Positions 54,991 to 63,824 of a DNA stretch of 64,000 nucleotides are shown here, in pieces. The first letter of the stretch is position 1. Every line of letters starts with the position of its first letter. The DNA is taken from contig NZ_JACJOO010000064.1 in the NCBI RefSeq assembly GCF_014695575.1, positions 124,001 to 188,000 of the forward strand. The letters run 5' to 3'. Position numbers and translations under genes: made by a program. Under the pieces are notes generated by a model that was not told the DNA's origin, did not search any database, and worked only from the letters and a program-made list of their open reading frames with translations. This stretch comes from Leptolyngbya sp. FACHB-8 (GTDB taxonomy: Bacteria > Cyanobacteriota > Cyanobacteriia > Elainellales > Elainellaceae).

Positions 54991-57180
54991 CTAGACCTTC
55001 TCTGCCAACCAGTACCGATTTTTTCCCTGGTGTTTGGCCTGATACATGGCAAAGTCAGCTTTTTCTAGCAGTTCTCGGGGGGTCGTGCCGTCCTGAGGGA
55101 AGATGCTAATACCGAGGCTGGTGGTGACTCGGAGAGTTTGTTCTTCCAGGGCAAAGGGTTGAGTCAGGGCGTCGATTAATTTCTCAGCAACAATAAGGAT
55201 GTCCTGAGTGGAAGGAATGGCGGGTAACAATACCACAAACTCGTCACCCCCAAAGCGGGCCACCATATCGCTACTGCGTAGGGAGCCAGTTAGACGCCGA
55301 GCTACCGCTTTTAACAGGAGATTCCCCATCGTATGGCCATAGGTGTCGTTAATTCCCTTAAAGCCATCCAGGTCGAGGAATAGCAGAGCTGTCAGGCGTT
55401 CTGGAGGATGGGGACGCGAGGTAATTTCGTGCAGATGGGTTTCAAAATAGTCGCGGTTGGGCAGCTCCGTCAGGCTGTCGTGGTAGGCCAGGTGCAGCAG
55501 ACGATTCTCCTGCTGTCGCAGTTCATCGTTTGTGCGGATCAGCTCCTCCGCTTTGCGCCGCAATTCGACCTCGACATGCTTACGCTGGGTAATGTCGTGG
55601 ATCACACCCACCAGAAAGAGGTTGCCAGCCGCATCCCGGTGGAGCGATCGCTTCGTCGCGATGTGATAAATTTTGCCCTGAGTATTGGTCAGGGCTTCTT
55701 CCGTTTCTGTCTCATCCCCTGTTCTGAAGGTGTAATCATCCTGTTCCCAGAAGCGTTGGGCTTGCTCCTGGGGAAAGATAGTGAAATCTGTCTGGTCGAG
55801 CAACTGCTGCCGTGGATAACCAACGAAGCGGCAAAACGCTTCGTTTAGCACGATCCATTGATGCTTTTGGTCCTTCACAAACACCGGGTCGGGAATGGTA
55901 TTGATAACCGAGTTGAGAAACTCCTTCGATTTTTTCAGCTCCTCTTGCAAGCGTGCTGTGTGCACAATAATAGCCAGGCTCCCGCCCCAAAAAGTCAGCA
56001 GGGACGGGACTAGAGGAATCCACGACGCGAATAAAAAGGCTGTGTAGCAAAGGGCTACCAGAGCTGAAGCGATCGCCAGCAACCACAGCAGTAACCACCG
56101 GGAACGGCGCATACGCCAACTAATACCCACCCCCAGCAATGCCCAGACAATGATCCAGGTAACTTCTAAAGGTTCCGGCCAGACCCGTAGGAGCGATCGC
56201 TCATCGACGGCTGCGCTGAGTATCTGGCTGATGAGATGGCCCTGAAGCTCAACGCCAGCCATGGGATAGGCACTGCCCTGTTGCCCACGGGTGGTAGAAG
56301 TATAGAAAAAGTCTTTCAAGCTGGAGGCCGTAGAGCCAACTAGAACGACGCGATCGCGGAATAACTTCGGGTCTACAGTGCCGTCTAGTAACTTTGTTAG
56401 CGATACGCTGGCAAAGGTCTGAGGATTCTGGCGGGGTTGCGCCAGAATTTGATATCCCCCTGCATCCACACGCACATAGCCGCCACCGTTAGACCCTAGC
56501 CGCACAAACTCCTGTGATCCCAAGACGAAGTTGGTCGAGTTTTGGGAGCTGGGTTGTAGTGTGATGCCATCCGCTTCCAGGTAGCGGAGCGCTAGTTGTA
56601 GAGCAAAACTACGGTGATTCTTGCCATCCACATTCCACAGCAAGACAGAACGGCGTACTCGGCCATCGGCATCCACAATGACGTTGTTAAAGCCGATCTG
56701 CTTTTTGTCGGCCAGGGCCGTTGGGGGAGAGATACCTGGACTCGTGCTATCGGGAATTTTTTCAATGCCAATGAGATTGGGTGTGTTAGCGAAAACCTGT
56801 TCTAGCCGTTCGCGCCCCTGCCCCACCGAAATATCACGATAAATGTCTAACCCGATGGCCCGGGGTTGCTGGCTCCGAATTTCTTCTAGCACAATGGCCA
56901 GCGTCTCGTCGGAGAGGGGCCATTTGCCGACCTGTTGAATATCCTGATCGTCAATTGTCACCAGGGTAATGCGTGGATCTGCGGCCTCTGGAGGCTGTGA
57001 GCGATAGAGCCAGTCTAGAGCTGCCAATTCAAAGGGTTGCAGTATCCCCAGCATGCGGATTCCCAAAACGCAACCGGAGGCAGCGATCGCCGTTGCCCAC
57101 GCACGACGAGTATGCCAAATGCGTTTTGATGCAGACGCAAAGCTAGATGAGAGAGGGTTGAACGGCATCCTCAGCCACAT
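54991..57180 (-). CDS. CHASE2-PAS-GGDEF diguanylate cyclase
   Basis: 729 residues. An N-terminal membrane helix (about 27-48), a periplasmic CHASE2 sensor (about 45-335, FELAALDWLYRSQPPEAADP and GKWPLSDETLA, VVLVGSTASSLKD), three more membrane helices (about 350-425), a PAS domain (about 430-545, INTIPDPVFVKDQKHQWIVL), a coiled coil and a GGDEF domain (about 565-729). GGDEF at 644-648 is intact, and RSSD (635-638) is the c-di-GMP inhibitory I-site. So an active, product-inhibited cyclase that responds to an outside signal is likely. No EAL domain. Confidence 0.95.
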   Translation of the reverse strand: MWLRMPFNPLSSSFASASKRIWHTRRAWATAIAASGCVLGIRMLGILQPFELAALDWLYRSQPPEAADPRITLVTIDDQDIQQVGKWPLSDETLAIVLEEIRSQQPRAIGLDIYRDISVGQGRERLEQVFANTPNLIGIEKIPDSTSPGISPPTALADKKQIGFNNVIVDADGRVRRSVLLWNVDGKNHRSFALQLALRYLEADGITLQPSSQNSTNFVLGSQEFVRLGSNGGGYVRVDAGGYQILAQPRQNPQTFASVSLTKLLDGTVDPKLFRDRVVLVGSTASSLKDFFYTSTTRGQQGSAYPMAGVELQGHLISQILSAAVDERSLLRVWPEPLEVTWIIVWALLGVGISWRMRRSRWLLLWLLAIASALVALCYTAFLFASWIPLVPSLLTFWGGSLAIIVHTARLQEELKKSKEFLNSVINTIPDPVFVKDQKHQWIVLNEAFCRFVGYPRQQLLDQTDFTIFPQEQAQRFWEQDDYTFRTGDETETEEALTNTQGKIYHIATKRSLHRDAAGNLFLVGVIHDITQRKHVEVELRRKAEELIRTNDELRQQENRLLHLAYHDSLTELPNRDYFETHLHEITSRPHPPERLTALLFLDLDGFKGINDTYGHTMGNLLLKAVARRLTGSLRSSDMVARFGGDEFVVLLPAIPSTQDILIVAEKLIDALTQPFALEEQTLRVTTSLGISIFPQDGTTPRELLEKADFAMYQAKHQGKNRYWLAEKV

Positions 57181-57315
57181 GTATTCAGGTTAGGGAATCA
57201 GGTTGGTGTGATGGAAAAAGCCGTATCAATCGTATGCGATGACAGACTTTTCGTTCGCCATTCAACGCTATGTTCAAAATACCCAAGATTCCTTGAAAAC
57301 TAGCAGGTAGAGCTG

Positions 57316-57390
57316 TTGCCTTGATAGGGATTTGGGGTGAAATAAGGCAGGCTTCCGGTCATACCTCGTATTGAATCCCTATCAGGGCAA
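57316..57390. repeat. Inverted repeat with TGATAGGGATT arms
   Basis: TTGCCTTGATAGGGATTT and its imperfect complement TTGAATCCCTATCAGGGCAA, about 33 nt apart, in the 0.5-kb gap upstream of the GGDEF gene. The arm recalls cyanobacterial CRISPR repeats but is not in an array. Confidence 0.5.
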
Positions 57391-57550
57391 TTTATCTTTA
57401 GCATCACCCGGCTAGCTAGCATTACAGGATGAAGACGCTCCTCCCATTAACCGCCTAGAGTGGATAGTGTTCTAGACGCGTAGACAGAGTGTGGTGAAAG
57501 GCGTACTTGTACCCCTTCTTCAGCCCATCCACAACAGGATTGAAATATGA

Positions 57551-57650
57551 CTAGTACGCTGAGGCAGAAATCCATCACCTATGTTTTGTGTGGGGTGCTT
57601 CGCACCCCACACAAAAACATAGGTTGCGAACTTAGGCCGCAGCCTACTAG
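57551..57650. repeat. R1 element, copy c (inverted, full length)
   Basis: CTAGTACGCTGAGGCAGAAA to TAGGCCGCAGCCTACTAG, 100 nt. Hairpin arms are the same as copy a (CCTATGTTTTGTGTGGGGTG). It lies 27 nt ahead of the small ORF at 57677. Confidence 0.88.
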
Positions 57651-57676
57651 ATAGTGTTCCCTAAGGAGGGGAAACC

Positions 57677-58027
57677 ATGTCTGAGCGAAGATTTCTACAG
57701 CTTTCTGGGTTCACCACAGCCGAACGAATTGGGCTGACAGATCAGGTAAGCGAGGCAATTAATCGGGCAGGAGCCTGGATTACAGACTTTCATCAGTACT
57801 CGAATATCTCAATCTGCATCAACTTTGAGGTACCTGTTGCAAACTTGGCCAAGCTTGCTACAACCATGCAAGAAACGGGCCTGATTCTCAGCCAAGAGAG
57901 CCTGGCACAACTCATGCCTGCCAACGGGTTCACGCCCAAACAGACAGAGATATTTGGGACATTACAAATCACATTTGTACACAACGAACCTGATTTGTAC
58001 CGAGAGATACCTGCTGTTCCAGGCTAG
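57677..58027 (+). CDS. Conserved hypothetical cyanobacterial protein
   Basis: 116 residues from MSERRFLQLSGFTTAERIGL, with AAGGAGG 8-14 nt upstream, a strong ribosome site. Predicted compact alpha/beta fold: DQVSEAINRAGAWITDFHQY, a beta strand SISICINFEV, VANLAKLATTMQETGLILS, FGTLQITFVH. The pattern resembles ACT-like or ferredoxin-like folds but I cannot name a family. The R1c element sits directly upstream. Convergent with the TPR gene. Confidence 0.75.
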   Translation: MSERRFLQLSGFTTAERIGLTDQVSEAINRAGAWITDFHQYSNISICINFEVPVANLAKLATTMQETGLILSQESLAQLMPANGFTPKQTEIFGTLQITFVHNEPDLYREIPAVPG

Positions 58028-58152
58028 GAAACTCTTAATGACAGGCCCTAATCGGATGGAAGACACGCTGTTTTGTAAGAACCCTGCTCACCCACACACA
58101 AAACAAGTAACTTCACCGTGAAACACGATCGCCGTGTCAGAAGAATAAACGT

Positions 58153-60861
58153 TTAGAGCCTGGGCAAAATCTCCGGGAGCAGATCGGCGGGAACCATGGA
58201 TAAGGCCATGTTTTGCCCACTTAAACCACTGCGGCGATAGAGAGCCCGCATGGTTTTGATAATGTGTCCCAAGGCCGTCTGCCGCAGTTGAGGTTTTTGC
58301 TGCCAACCCTGGAGAGCACTGACGTGATGATTCAAGGCCAGTTCTAGATGACGACTACAGGCCTCTGGGGCAACTCGCAGTTGAGTGTCTGTAGCCATTT
58401 GATAATGGGCCAAACCCAAATTGGCATGGCTGGCATAAAGGTCAAAGCTGAGGTTGGTGCGAGGAAGTAATTGACCAACAGCATGGAGCGCCATGTCATA
58501 GGCATGGATAGCGTTCTGCCAACACTCCAGACGTTGAGGCGCTTCTTCCAGTTGGCTGGCTAGATGCCAGTAGGCCGTCCCTAAGTTATTTTGGGTGGCG
58601 GCATGAGCGGTTAGCGAGACTTCAGGGGTGCGATATTTCAGCGCCAGTTGATAGGACTCGATCGCCCGTTGGAGCCAGTGTTGGGGCTGTTCAAACTGAG
58701 CCAGATTCCAATAGGCTGTACCCAAGTTGTTGTGAATCATCCCAAAGCTAACTGGGTCTTCCTCGGAGGTGCAGTACTCCAGGGCTTCGCCGTAGGATGC
58801 GATCGCCTCCTTCAGGTAATGGCGCGGCCGCTCCTGTTGTGCCAGGTTCCAGTAAGCCGTACCCAGGTTGTTTTGGGTTGCAGCATAGCGACTCGGATCC
58901 CGCTGTGGAGTGCGATATTCCAACACCTGCTGGTAACACTGCACGGAACGTTGCAGGTTGGCCCCGGGTTCTCGATAGCGGGCTAGATCTGTGTAAGCAG
59001 CTCCCAAATTGTTCTGGATCATCGCGACGTTTTGAGGCAGCAGTTGATCATCGAGCCGCGCCAGCCCTAATTCGTATGATTGAATAGCCTGCTGGAGATG
59101 AGATTCAGCGCCTTCGGGTTCACCCAACTGACGGGATAGCATCCAATGCAAATTCCCTAAGTCATTCAGTACATCCGGCCATAGGGGAGAGGTTTCAGAC
59201 AACCAGATCAGCACCTGCTCGTATGACTGGATGCCCCCCCGCAGATTGTCTGGAGTAGGGCCTTCCTGGTCGATGCGATCGCGATAAATATCCCCCAAGG
59301 TGCGATAAGTATCAGCCAATAATGCAGGGGACGCATTCTGCCGAAGGAGTTGTTCAATGTATTCCTGGAATAGAGCAATTTGGCGATCGGCTTCCGTCTC
59401 TAACTCCGGTACATTCAGATTCAGCAGTGGGCTTTTAAGGACAGCTTCCTGGGGGTTAAGGTCGAAATCAGGAAAGGGTTCTTCCTCCTTCTGGTCAGGT
59501 ATTAAATCCGTGGCCACCCCAAATTGCAGCAGTTCATCCTGAATTTCCTCGGCCTCAAACTCCAGCAACGCATCCCGGCTGTACCCGTTAGGTCCATCCT
59601 GATTTTTTTTGGCCTCAAATGCCAGCAACCCATTCTGATGCCCATTAGTCTGTTCTGGAGGATAGGGCAAACGGCTTGCCGTTTCATCAGGTAGAGCATT
59701 CGTGGCCCTTTCCTCAGGCTTCTCCTTGAGCGCAACAGCAACCGGAGGATAGGGCTCTAACTCCTTGGTCGGTTCAGATGGAAGGATGGGTGGAGGCGGA
59801 AGAATAATTGGCCCAGGTTTCACCGTTTTTTGGGATGATGGCTGCCGATTTTGGGGCTCATCAGCGGTAGGAACCGTTTGCTGTGTGCCATTAGCGCTGG
59901 CAAGAGCCACGATCTTTATAGGAGCTGCTGCCGTTAGCAATACTGCCGCTCCATTCATTTCACGATGCGTGGTATCCACTACAGTCGAGAGAGTTGCGGG
60001 TGCCGCTGCTTCGGGCTCCTCACGATGATCAAATCGAGTCCGTTCCTCCTCCAGGACGGGCCATAAATTGGATAGTGGTGGTGGGGAATCCGAAGATTCT
60101 TCGGGTGGGGAACCTCTCTCCAGGAAGTCTTGCTCAGCATCAAACTCGATAAGGGGTTTGATATCGGATACAAGATCAGGTTCGATGTTCGTGTGAGATT
60201 CACGATCAGGCTCGATCGGTAAGGCATCTGACCTGATATCCGATTCGATATGGAGCAGCGGTTTCATCTGGTGATGTGTCCCACCCTCATCCACGGTTAG
60301 AGGACGGGGTTCCCCGATAAACTCAAAAATAGCGGTGCGGCAGCGCCAAAACTCTTGAGCGGATTGAGGCAGGGTACGGAACCAGGGACGCGGCATCCAG
60401 AACAACAAACTGGAATCCAACACAGGTAGCGTGCGCTCGATGCCCTGTAAGTGCGTCAGGAATTGCTGTTGAACCGTTGCAGGCTGACGAGTGAGTTGCT
60501 CAATACCCAAAAACTGAAACGCGGGGACGGGATACCGCCGTTTTCCACTCCGGGGAGGTGGGTTAAATGAAAGCCACTGGGCAATTTGTACTACAGGATT
60601 GGGCGACTGTAGATCCAGCGTGAGGGTAACCAAGCGTGGGTACTCCGGTACGCCTGCATTTACGGACATCCGGTCAGATTGGAGTGAGGCAGTCTGGAGC
60701 AGATCCTGCTGCAAACGGCTAGCAAGGCGATCGCGCAACGGCAAATCATCACACACGGCAATGAAGATTTGACGACGCAGACTCAAACTAAGAGCCAGCT
60801 TCAGCCGCAGGTAGGTCTGTTGGTTCAGCCCCACAAGATGTTGGGAGGAGGTGTCGATCAC
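58153..60861 (-). CDS. Large TPR-repeat protein
   Basis: 902 residues. The N-terminal 200 residues (LRLKLALSLSLRRQIFIAVC, PAFQFLGIEQLTRQPATVQQ, SSLLFWMPRPWFRTLPQSAQ) resemble the remnant of a nucleotide-binding or effector-recognition domain with no P-loop. A long acidic and Pro-rich linker (about 200-500) follows, and about seven TPRs (about 530-830) with repeated ATQNNLGTAYWNLAQ and AIESYQLALKYRTPE. The repeats probably bind a partner. Function unknown; cyanobacteria have many such proteins. Monocistronic. Confidence 0.85.
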   Translation of the reverse strand: MIDTSSQHLVGLNQQTYLRLKLALSLSLRRQIFIAVCDDLPLRDRLASRLQQDLLQTASLQSDRMSVNAGVPEYPRLVTLTLDLQSPNPVVQIAQWLSFNPPPRSGKRRYPVPAFQFLGIEQLTRQPATVQQQFLTHLQGIERTLPVLDSSLLFWMPRPWFRTLPQSAQEFWRCRTAIFEFIGEPRPLTVDEGGTHHQMKPLLHIESDIRSDALPIEPDRESHTNIEPDLVSDIKPLIEFDAEQDFLERGSPPEESSDSPPPLSNLWPVLEEERTRFDHREEPEAAAPATLSTVVDTTHREMNGAAVLLTAAAPIKIVALASANGTQQTVPTADEPQNRQPSSQKTVKPGPIILPPPPILPSEPTKELEPYPPVAVALKEKPEERATNALPDETASRLPYPPEQTNGHQNGLLAFEAKKNQDGPNGYSRDALLEFEAEEIQDELLQFGVATDLIPDQKEEEPFPDFDLNPQEAVLKSPLLNLNVPELETEADRQIALFQEYIEQLLRQNASPALLADTYRTLGDIYRDRIDQEGPTPDNLRGGIQSYEQVLIWLSETSPLWPDVLNDLGNLHWMLSRQLGEPEGAESHLQQAIQSYELGLARLDDQLLPQNVAMIQNNLGAAYTDLARYREPGANLQRSVQCYQQVLEYRTPQRDPSRYAATQNNLGTAYWNLAQQERPRHYLKEAIASYGEALEYCTSEEDPVSFGMIHNNLGTAYWNLAQFEQPQHWLQRAIESYQLALKYRTPEVSLTAHAATQNNLGTAYWHLASQLEEAPQRLECWQNAIHAYDMALHAVGQLLPRTNLSFDLYASHANLGLAHYQMATDTQLRVAPEACSRHLELALNHHVSALQGWQQKPQLRQTALGHIIKTMRALYRRSGLSGQNMALSMVPADLLPEILPRL

Positions 60862-61140
60862 AGGAGGGGAACGATTTCAGGAAAAATACGGATGTCTTTT
60901 TCGGAATACTTAGTCTTTCCGTCTGTCTCACCGCAATTCAGGATGAGTTGGGGCTTTCGCGGGCGGATAAAGCCCAGAGAGACGGCGGCAATGCACAACC
61001 GCAATAAGAGAACCACAGGAAATCCAATGCACGAATTCTTTTTGATCTGATGAAGCACAACCTGATTCAGCTGCAATGGATTTGCTTTCCCTTTTCCACT
61101 GGAGTACCAGTGATTCCGGGAACCTCTGGACTGATGAATA

Positions 61141-61215
61141 ACTTGAGCCTGGGCAAAAGCATTTTCGAGTGCCGCGCAACGCGTGGCACTCGAAAATGCT
61201 TTTGCCCCAACTAAG
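61141..61215. repeat. R3-related hairpin, copy h
   Basis: GGGCAAAAGCATTTTCGAGT, GCCGCGCAACGCGTGGC and complement, then CCCCAACTAAGG. The stem core TTTTCGAGTGCCGCGC is the R3 first hairpin; the outer ends are changed. Confidence 0.7.
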
Positions 61216-61260
61216 GCATCCAGAATTGGTGTATAGACCACTGGATGCGGAGTTTTAGCC

Positions 61261-61307
61261 ATAAAAAAGAGAGCATGGAGGTGTTAGCCTCACGCTCTCT
61301 TTTTTAT
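61261..61307 (-). terminator. Terminator downstream of psb34
   Basis: ATAAAAAAGAGAGC and its exact complement with a 19-nt loop; ends in a T run on both strands. 63 nt beyond the psb34 stop. Confidence 0.8.
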
Positions 61308-61369
61308 GGCGATGTGTAGCTTATTTTAAGCTGCACTTTGCCGATAATTCTTTAGAACAAGTGATTGAG

Positions 61370-61540
61370 TTATGACACGGCCACCGCAATCCAGAGCAGG
61401 CTACCAACCAAAACGGCTGCACCGATACCTAAAACCAGGTAGGTCGTTTTTTGCTTCTGAGTCGGGGGTTCAGCCTGATACATTTTGGGCTCAACCGCGA
61501 AGTTATTCAGACGACCGCCCTCTTCGGAGGTATAGCGCAT
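61370..61540 (-). CDS. psb34: Photosystem II assembly protein Psb34
   Basis: 56 residues. Begins MRYTSEEGGRLNNFAVEPKM, then YQAEPPTQKQKTTYLVLGIG and a single membrane helix to VAVS. The N-terminal EEGGRLNNFA(V/A)EPK is the mark of the Psb34 (Ssl1498-type) family, a small protein bound to CP47-containing photosystem II assembly intermediates. AGGA lies 8 nt before the ATG. Intrinsic terminator downstream. Confidence 0.88.
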   Translation of the reverse strand: MRYTSEEGGRLNNFAVEPKMYQAEPPTQKQKTTYLVLGIGAAVLVGSLLWIAVAVS

Positions 61541-61921
61541 ATCTCAAGTCCTTTTTCTTTGCTTTTCGTAATTGTATCAAACTAGGAATGATTGCCTAAG
61601 GGGGCGATCGCAACTTCTTTCCCAAGTAGGAGTGAATTGATCAGAAACCAGGAGGTTCAAACCCATGCCAGCAAAGCAAGGTACTGATATCTTTAAAGCC
61701 AAATCACAGGACAAACTTAGCCTATAGACGTACCCGTTAGCAGACTGAACAGTTCTTTAGAAAGAATTAACTTTCTCCGAGAACAACTAACTTTTAAGAA
61801 GCAGCGATACAGAACTTTACCCGTTGATTTGTGCAACGTGTTTTGCTGACCAAGTCTAGGATCTCTAAAATGGCTGGTTCACAAGCACAATAATGTTGCA
61901 GCGATCAGGTTCTGCAGCCGG
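61541..61921. other. Intergenic region between psb34 and aminotransferase gene
   Basis: 381 nt. Contains the psb34 promoter on one side and, on the plus strand, one tiny ORF with a strong ribosome site (61665, listed separately). No long hairpin. Confidence 0.4.
61665..61727 (+). CDS. Possible 20-residue peptide
   Basis: AGGAGG at 10-15 nt before ATG; the frame reads MPAKQGTDIFKAKSQDKLSL then TAG. Hydrophilic and basic, no membrane segment, no family. The perfect ribosome site is the only support; it may be the start of a broken gene. Confidence 0.25.
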   Translation: MPAKQGTDIFKAKSQDKLSL

Positions 61922-63094
61922 TTAAGGGGTTTCGAGAAAATGAGCGATCGCTTCCACAGCTTGAGCCATTACCTCAGGGGGTTGAACCAGGGCAAACCGC
62001 ACATACCCTTCCCCAGATTTACCAAACCCGGCTCCCGGTGCCACAGCCACCCCCGTTGCTTCTACCAGGCGCGTACAGAATTCGATCGAACATTGGCTCC
62101 AGGCTTCCGGTAATTTTGCCCAAACATACATGGTGGCACTGGGTGTAGGTACAGACCAGCCCTTCTGCTGAAGCGCCTTTACTAACGCATCACGCCGCTC
62201 ACGGAAGGTATTGACAGCGACTTGAACTGTATCTTGAGGGCCTTCTAGAGCGGCGATTGCCCCATTCAAGATCCCGAGATACTGATTGAAATCCACAGCC
62301 GCTTTCACCTGGCGCAAGGCTCGAATCAGCTCTGCATTGCCGATGGCATAGCCCACCCGAAACCCGCCCATGTTGTAAGACTTGGACATGGTGAAAAATT
62401 CAATGGAGACGTTTTTTTCCGGGTCAGCCTGGAGCACGGAAGAAGGCGTCTCCCCTTCAAACACCAGGTCGGCGTAAGGAAAATCATGCGCCAATACCAG
62501 GCCATACTGCTGGCAAAAAGCCACGGCTTCTTGAAAGAAGGAGAGGGGGGCGATCGCTGTCGTCGGGTTATGCGGATAGCTCAGGACCATCATCCGGGCC
62601 TGAGACAGTACGGCTTCAGGAATATCCGACAGCACGGGCAGGAAACCGTTTTCTTCCCGTAAGGGCATGGTATAAACCTGCCCACTTGCCAAGTACACCC
62701 CCCCTGAGTGGGAAGGATAGCCCGGATCTTGCAGCAGAGCAAAATCTCCTGGATTCAGCACCGCTAGCGGCAGGTGGGCCGTTCCCTCTTGGGAGCCAAT
62801 GAGCGGCAACACTTCTGTTTCTGGGTCTACGGCAACGCCAAATTTTTGGGTGTACCAGCGTGCCGCAGCGTTGCGAAATGCCTGAGTGCCGTGGAACAGA
62901 AGATAGCCGTGGGTGCTGGGATCTTGAAGAGAAGCGGCGATCGCCTCCAACACATGAGGTGGTGTCGGCAGGTCTGATGACCCCAGAGAGAGGTCAACAA
63001 CCGGATGGCCCGTTGATTTGGCCCGCGATTTGGCCCGGTCCATATCGGCAAAGACATTGACCTGAAGCGGTTGAAGGCGATCGGCAAATTGCAT
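61922..63094 (-). CDS. Class I/II PLP-dependent aminotransferase
   Basis: 390 residues from MQFADRLQPLQVNVFADMDR; GGGGGAAACT is upstream, and a GTG 12 nt earlier is an alternative. Fold type I aminotransferase: PLP-lysine in MSKSYNMGGFRVGYA, SYPHNPTTA, DFPYADLVFEG, and C-terminal GEGYVRFALVQP (substrate Arg). Similar to the LL-diaminopimelate / aspartate / succinyldiaminopimelate aminotransferase-like group in cyanobacteria; which amino donor is not resolved. It precedes nothing in an evident operon; trxA-like gene is upstream on the same strand with a 69-nt gap. Confidence 0.9.
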   Translation of the reverse strand: MQFADRLQPLQVNVFADMDRAKSRAKSTGHPVVDLSLGSSDLPTPPHVLEAIAASLQDPSTHGYLLFHGTQAFRNAAARWYTQKFGVAVDPETEVLPLIGSQEGTAHLPLAVLNPGDFALLQDPGYPSHSGGVYLASGQVYTMPLREENGFLPVLSDIPEAVLSQARMMVLSYPHNPTTAIAPLSFFQEAVAFCQQYGLVLAHDFPYADLVFEGETPSSVLQADPEKNVSIEFFTMSKSYNMGGFRVGYAIGNAELIRALRQVKAAVDFNQYLGILNGAIAALEGPQDTVQVAVNTFRERRDALVKALQQKGWSVPTPSATMYVWAKLPEAWSQCSIEFCTRLVEATGVAVAPGAGFGKSGEGYVRFALVQPPEVMAQAVEAIAHFLETP

Positions 63095-63163
63095 AGTTTC
63101 CCCCACAAATCATTCAACTCTCGTTTGCTGGATGATTTGTCGGGTTCAACCGCAAACCATCGT

Positions 63164-63487
63164 TTAAAGATGAGGCGAAAGCAAGTCCTCAATTTTCTGT
63201 TTAGGAATTGCCCCTTCGGAAGCGACAACCTGTTCTCCCTTCTGAAACAGTACCAACGCAGGGACTCCCTGCACTTTGCAGCGCGCCACTGATTCAGGGT
63301 TGGGATCTACTTCCATTTTGACAATTTTGAGGCGATCGCTATATTCTGCCGCCACTTTTTCCATAACAGGCGACATCAACCGACAGGGCCCACACCAGGG
63401 AGCCCAGAAGTAGACCAGCACGGACTGATCTGCCTGAAGCACTTCTCCTTCAAACTCTGCGTCGCTAATGACACGAACACTACCCAT
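63164..63487 (-). CDS. Thioredoxin
   Basis: 107 residues from MGSVRVISDAEFEGEVLQAD, the usual thioredoxin length; an ATG 21 nt upstream (63508) would add seven residues. Active site FWAPWCGPCRL, cis-Pro in VQGVPALVLF, KMEVDPNPE. It reduces disulfides in the cytosol (m/x-type chloroplast-like role is possible). It lies upstream of the aminotransferase gene, 69 nt apart, and may share its transcript. Confidence 0.94.
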   Translation of the reverse strand: MGSVRVISDAEFEGEVLQADQSVLVYFWAPWCGPCRLMSPVMEKVAAEYSDRLKIVKMEVDPNPESVARCKVQGVPALVLFQKGEQVVASEGAIPKQKIEDLLSPHL

Positions 63488-63636
63488 GCTGGAAGTCCCA
63501 CTAACCATTTTAGAAATTTGATGAAATCAATAGAGATGGAATCAGGCGAAGAGCGGCCACAGCAAATGGCATGGCGAGCACCCCTGATCTAGATTAGGTC
63601 AAAACTGTAACGGAATGAAGATAATAAGGTTGTTGA

Positions 63637-63701
63637 GAGTTTGATTGAGAAGTTGCTTTTGGGGCACACCACGCCCCAAAAGCAACTTCTCAATTAAACT
63701 C
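63637..63701. repeat. 29-bp hairpin upstream of thioredoxin gene
   Basis: GAGTTTGATTGAGAAGTTGC then TTTTGGGGC pairs with the complementary arm 63673-63701 with one mismatch, loop ACACCAC. Confidence 0.8.
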
Positions 63702-63725
63702 CTTAATTTGGATCACAGATAAGGA

Positions 63726-63824
63726 GGTTTCTGAGAAACAATATCCCCATTTTTGGGAAAAAGGACACGGCGAAGCCGCGTCCTTTTTCCCAAAAATGGG
63801 GAAGTTCTTTTCTGGAAATCTCCT
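63726..63824. repeat. Nested palindrome with terminal inverted repeats
   Basis: Outer ends GGTTTCTGAGAAA and TTTCTGGAAATCTCC are imperfect inverted repeats; the inner hairpin has arms TCCCCATTTTTGGGAAAAAG with GACACGGC and complement. Same design as R1-R4 but with its own ends. Confidence 0.7.

Noticed and set aside
57316-57390. CRISPR array
   Set aside because: Only two inverted copies with a 33-nt gap; no regular spacers and no cas genes in the window.
60858-61262. 134-codon minus-strand frame upstream of the TPR gene
   Set aside because: It reads through the R3h hairpin and has no domain; best explained as chance.
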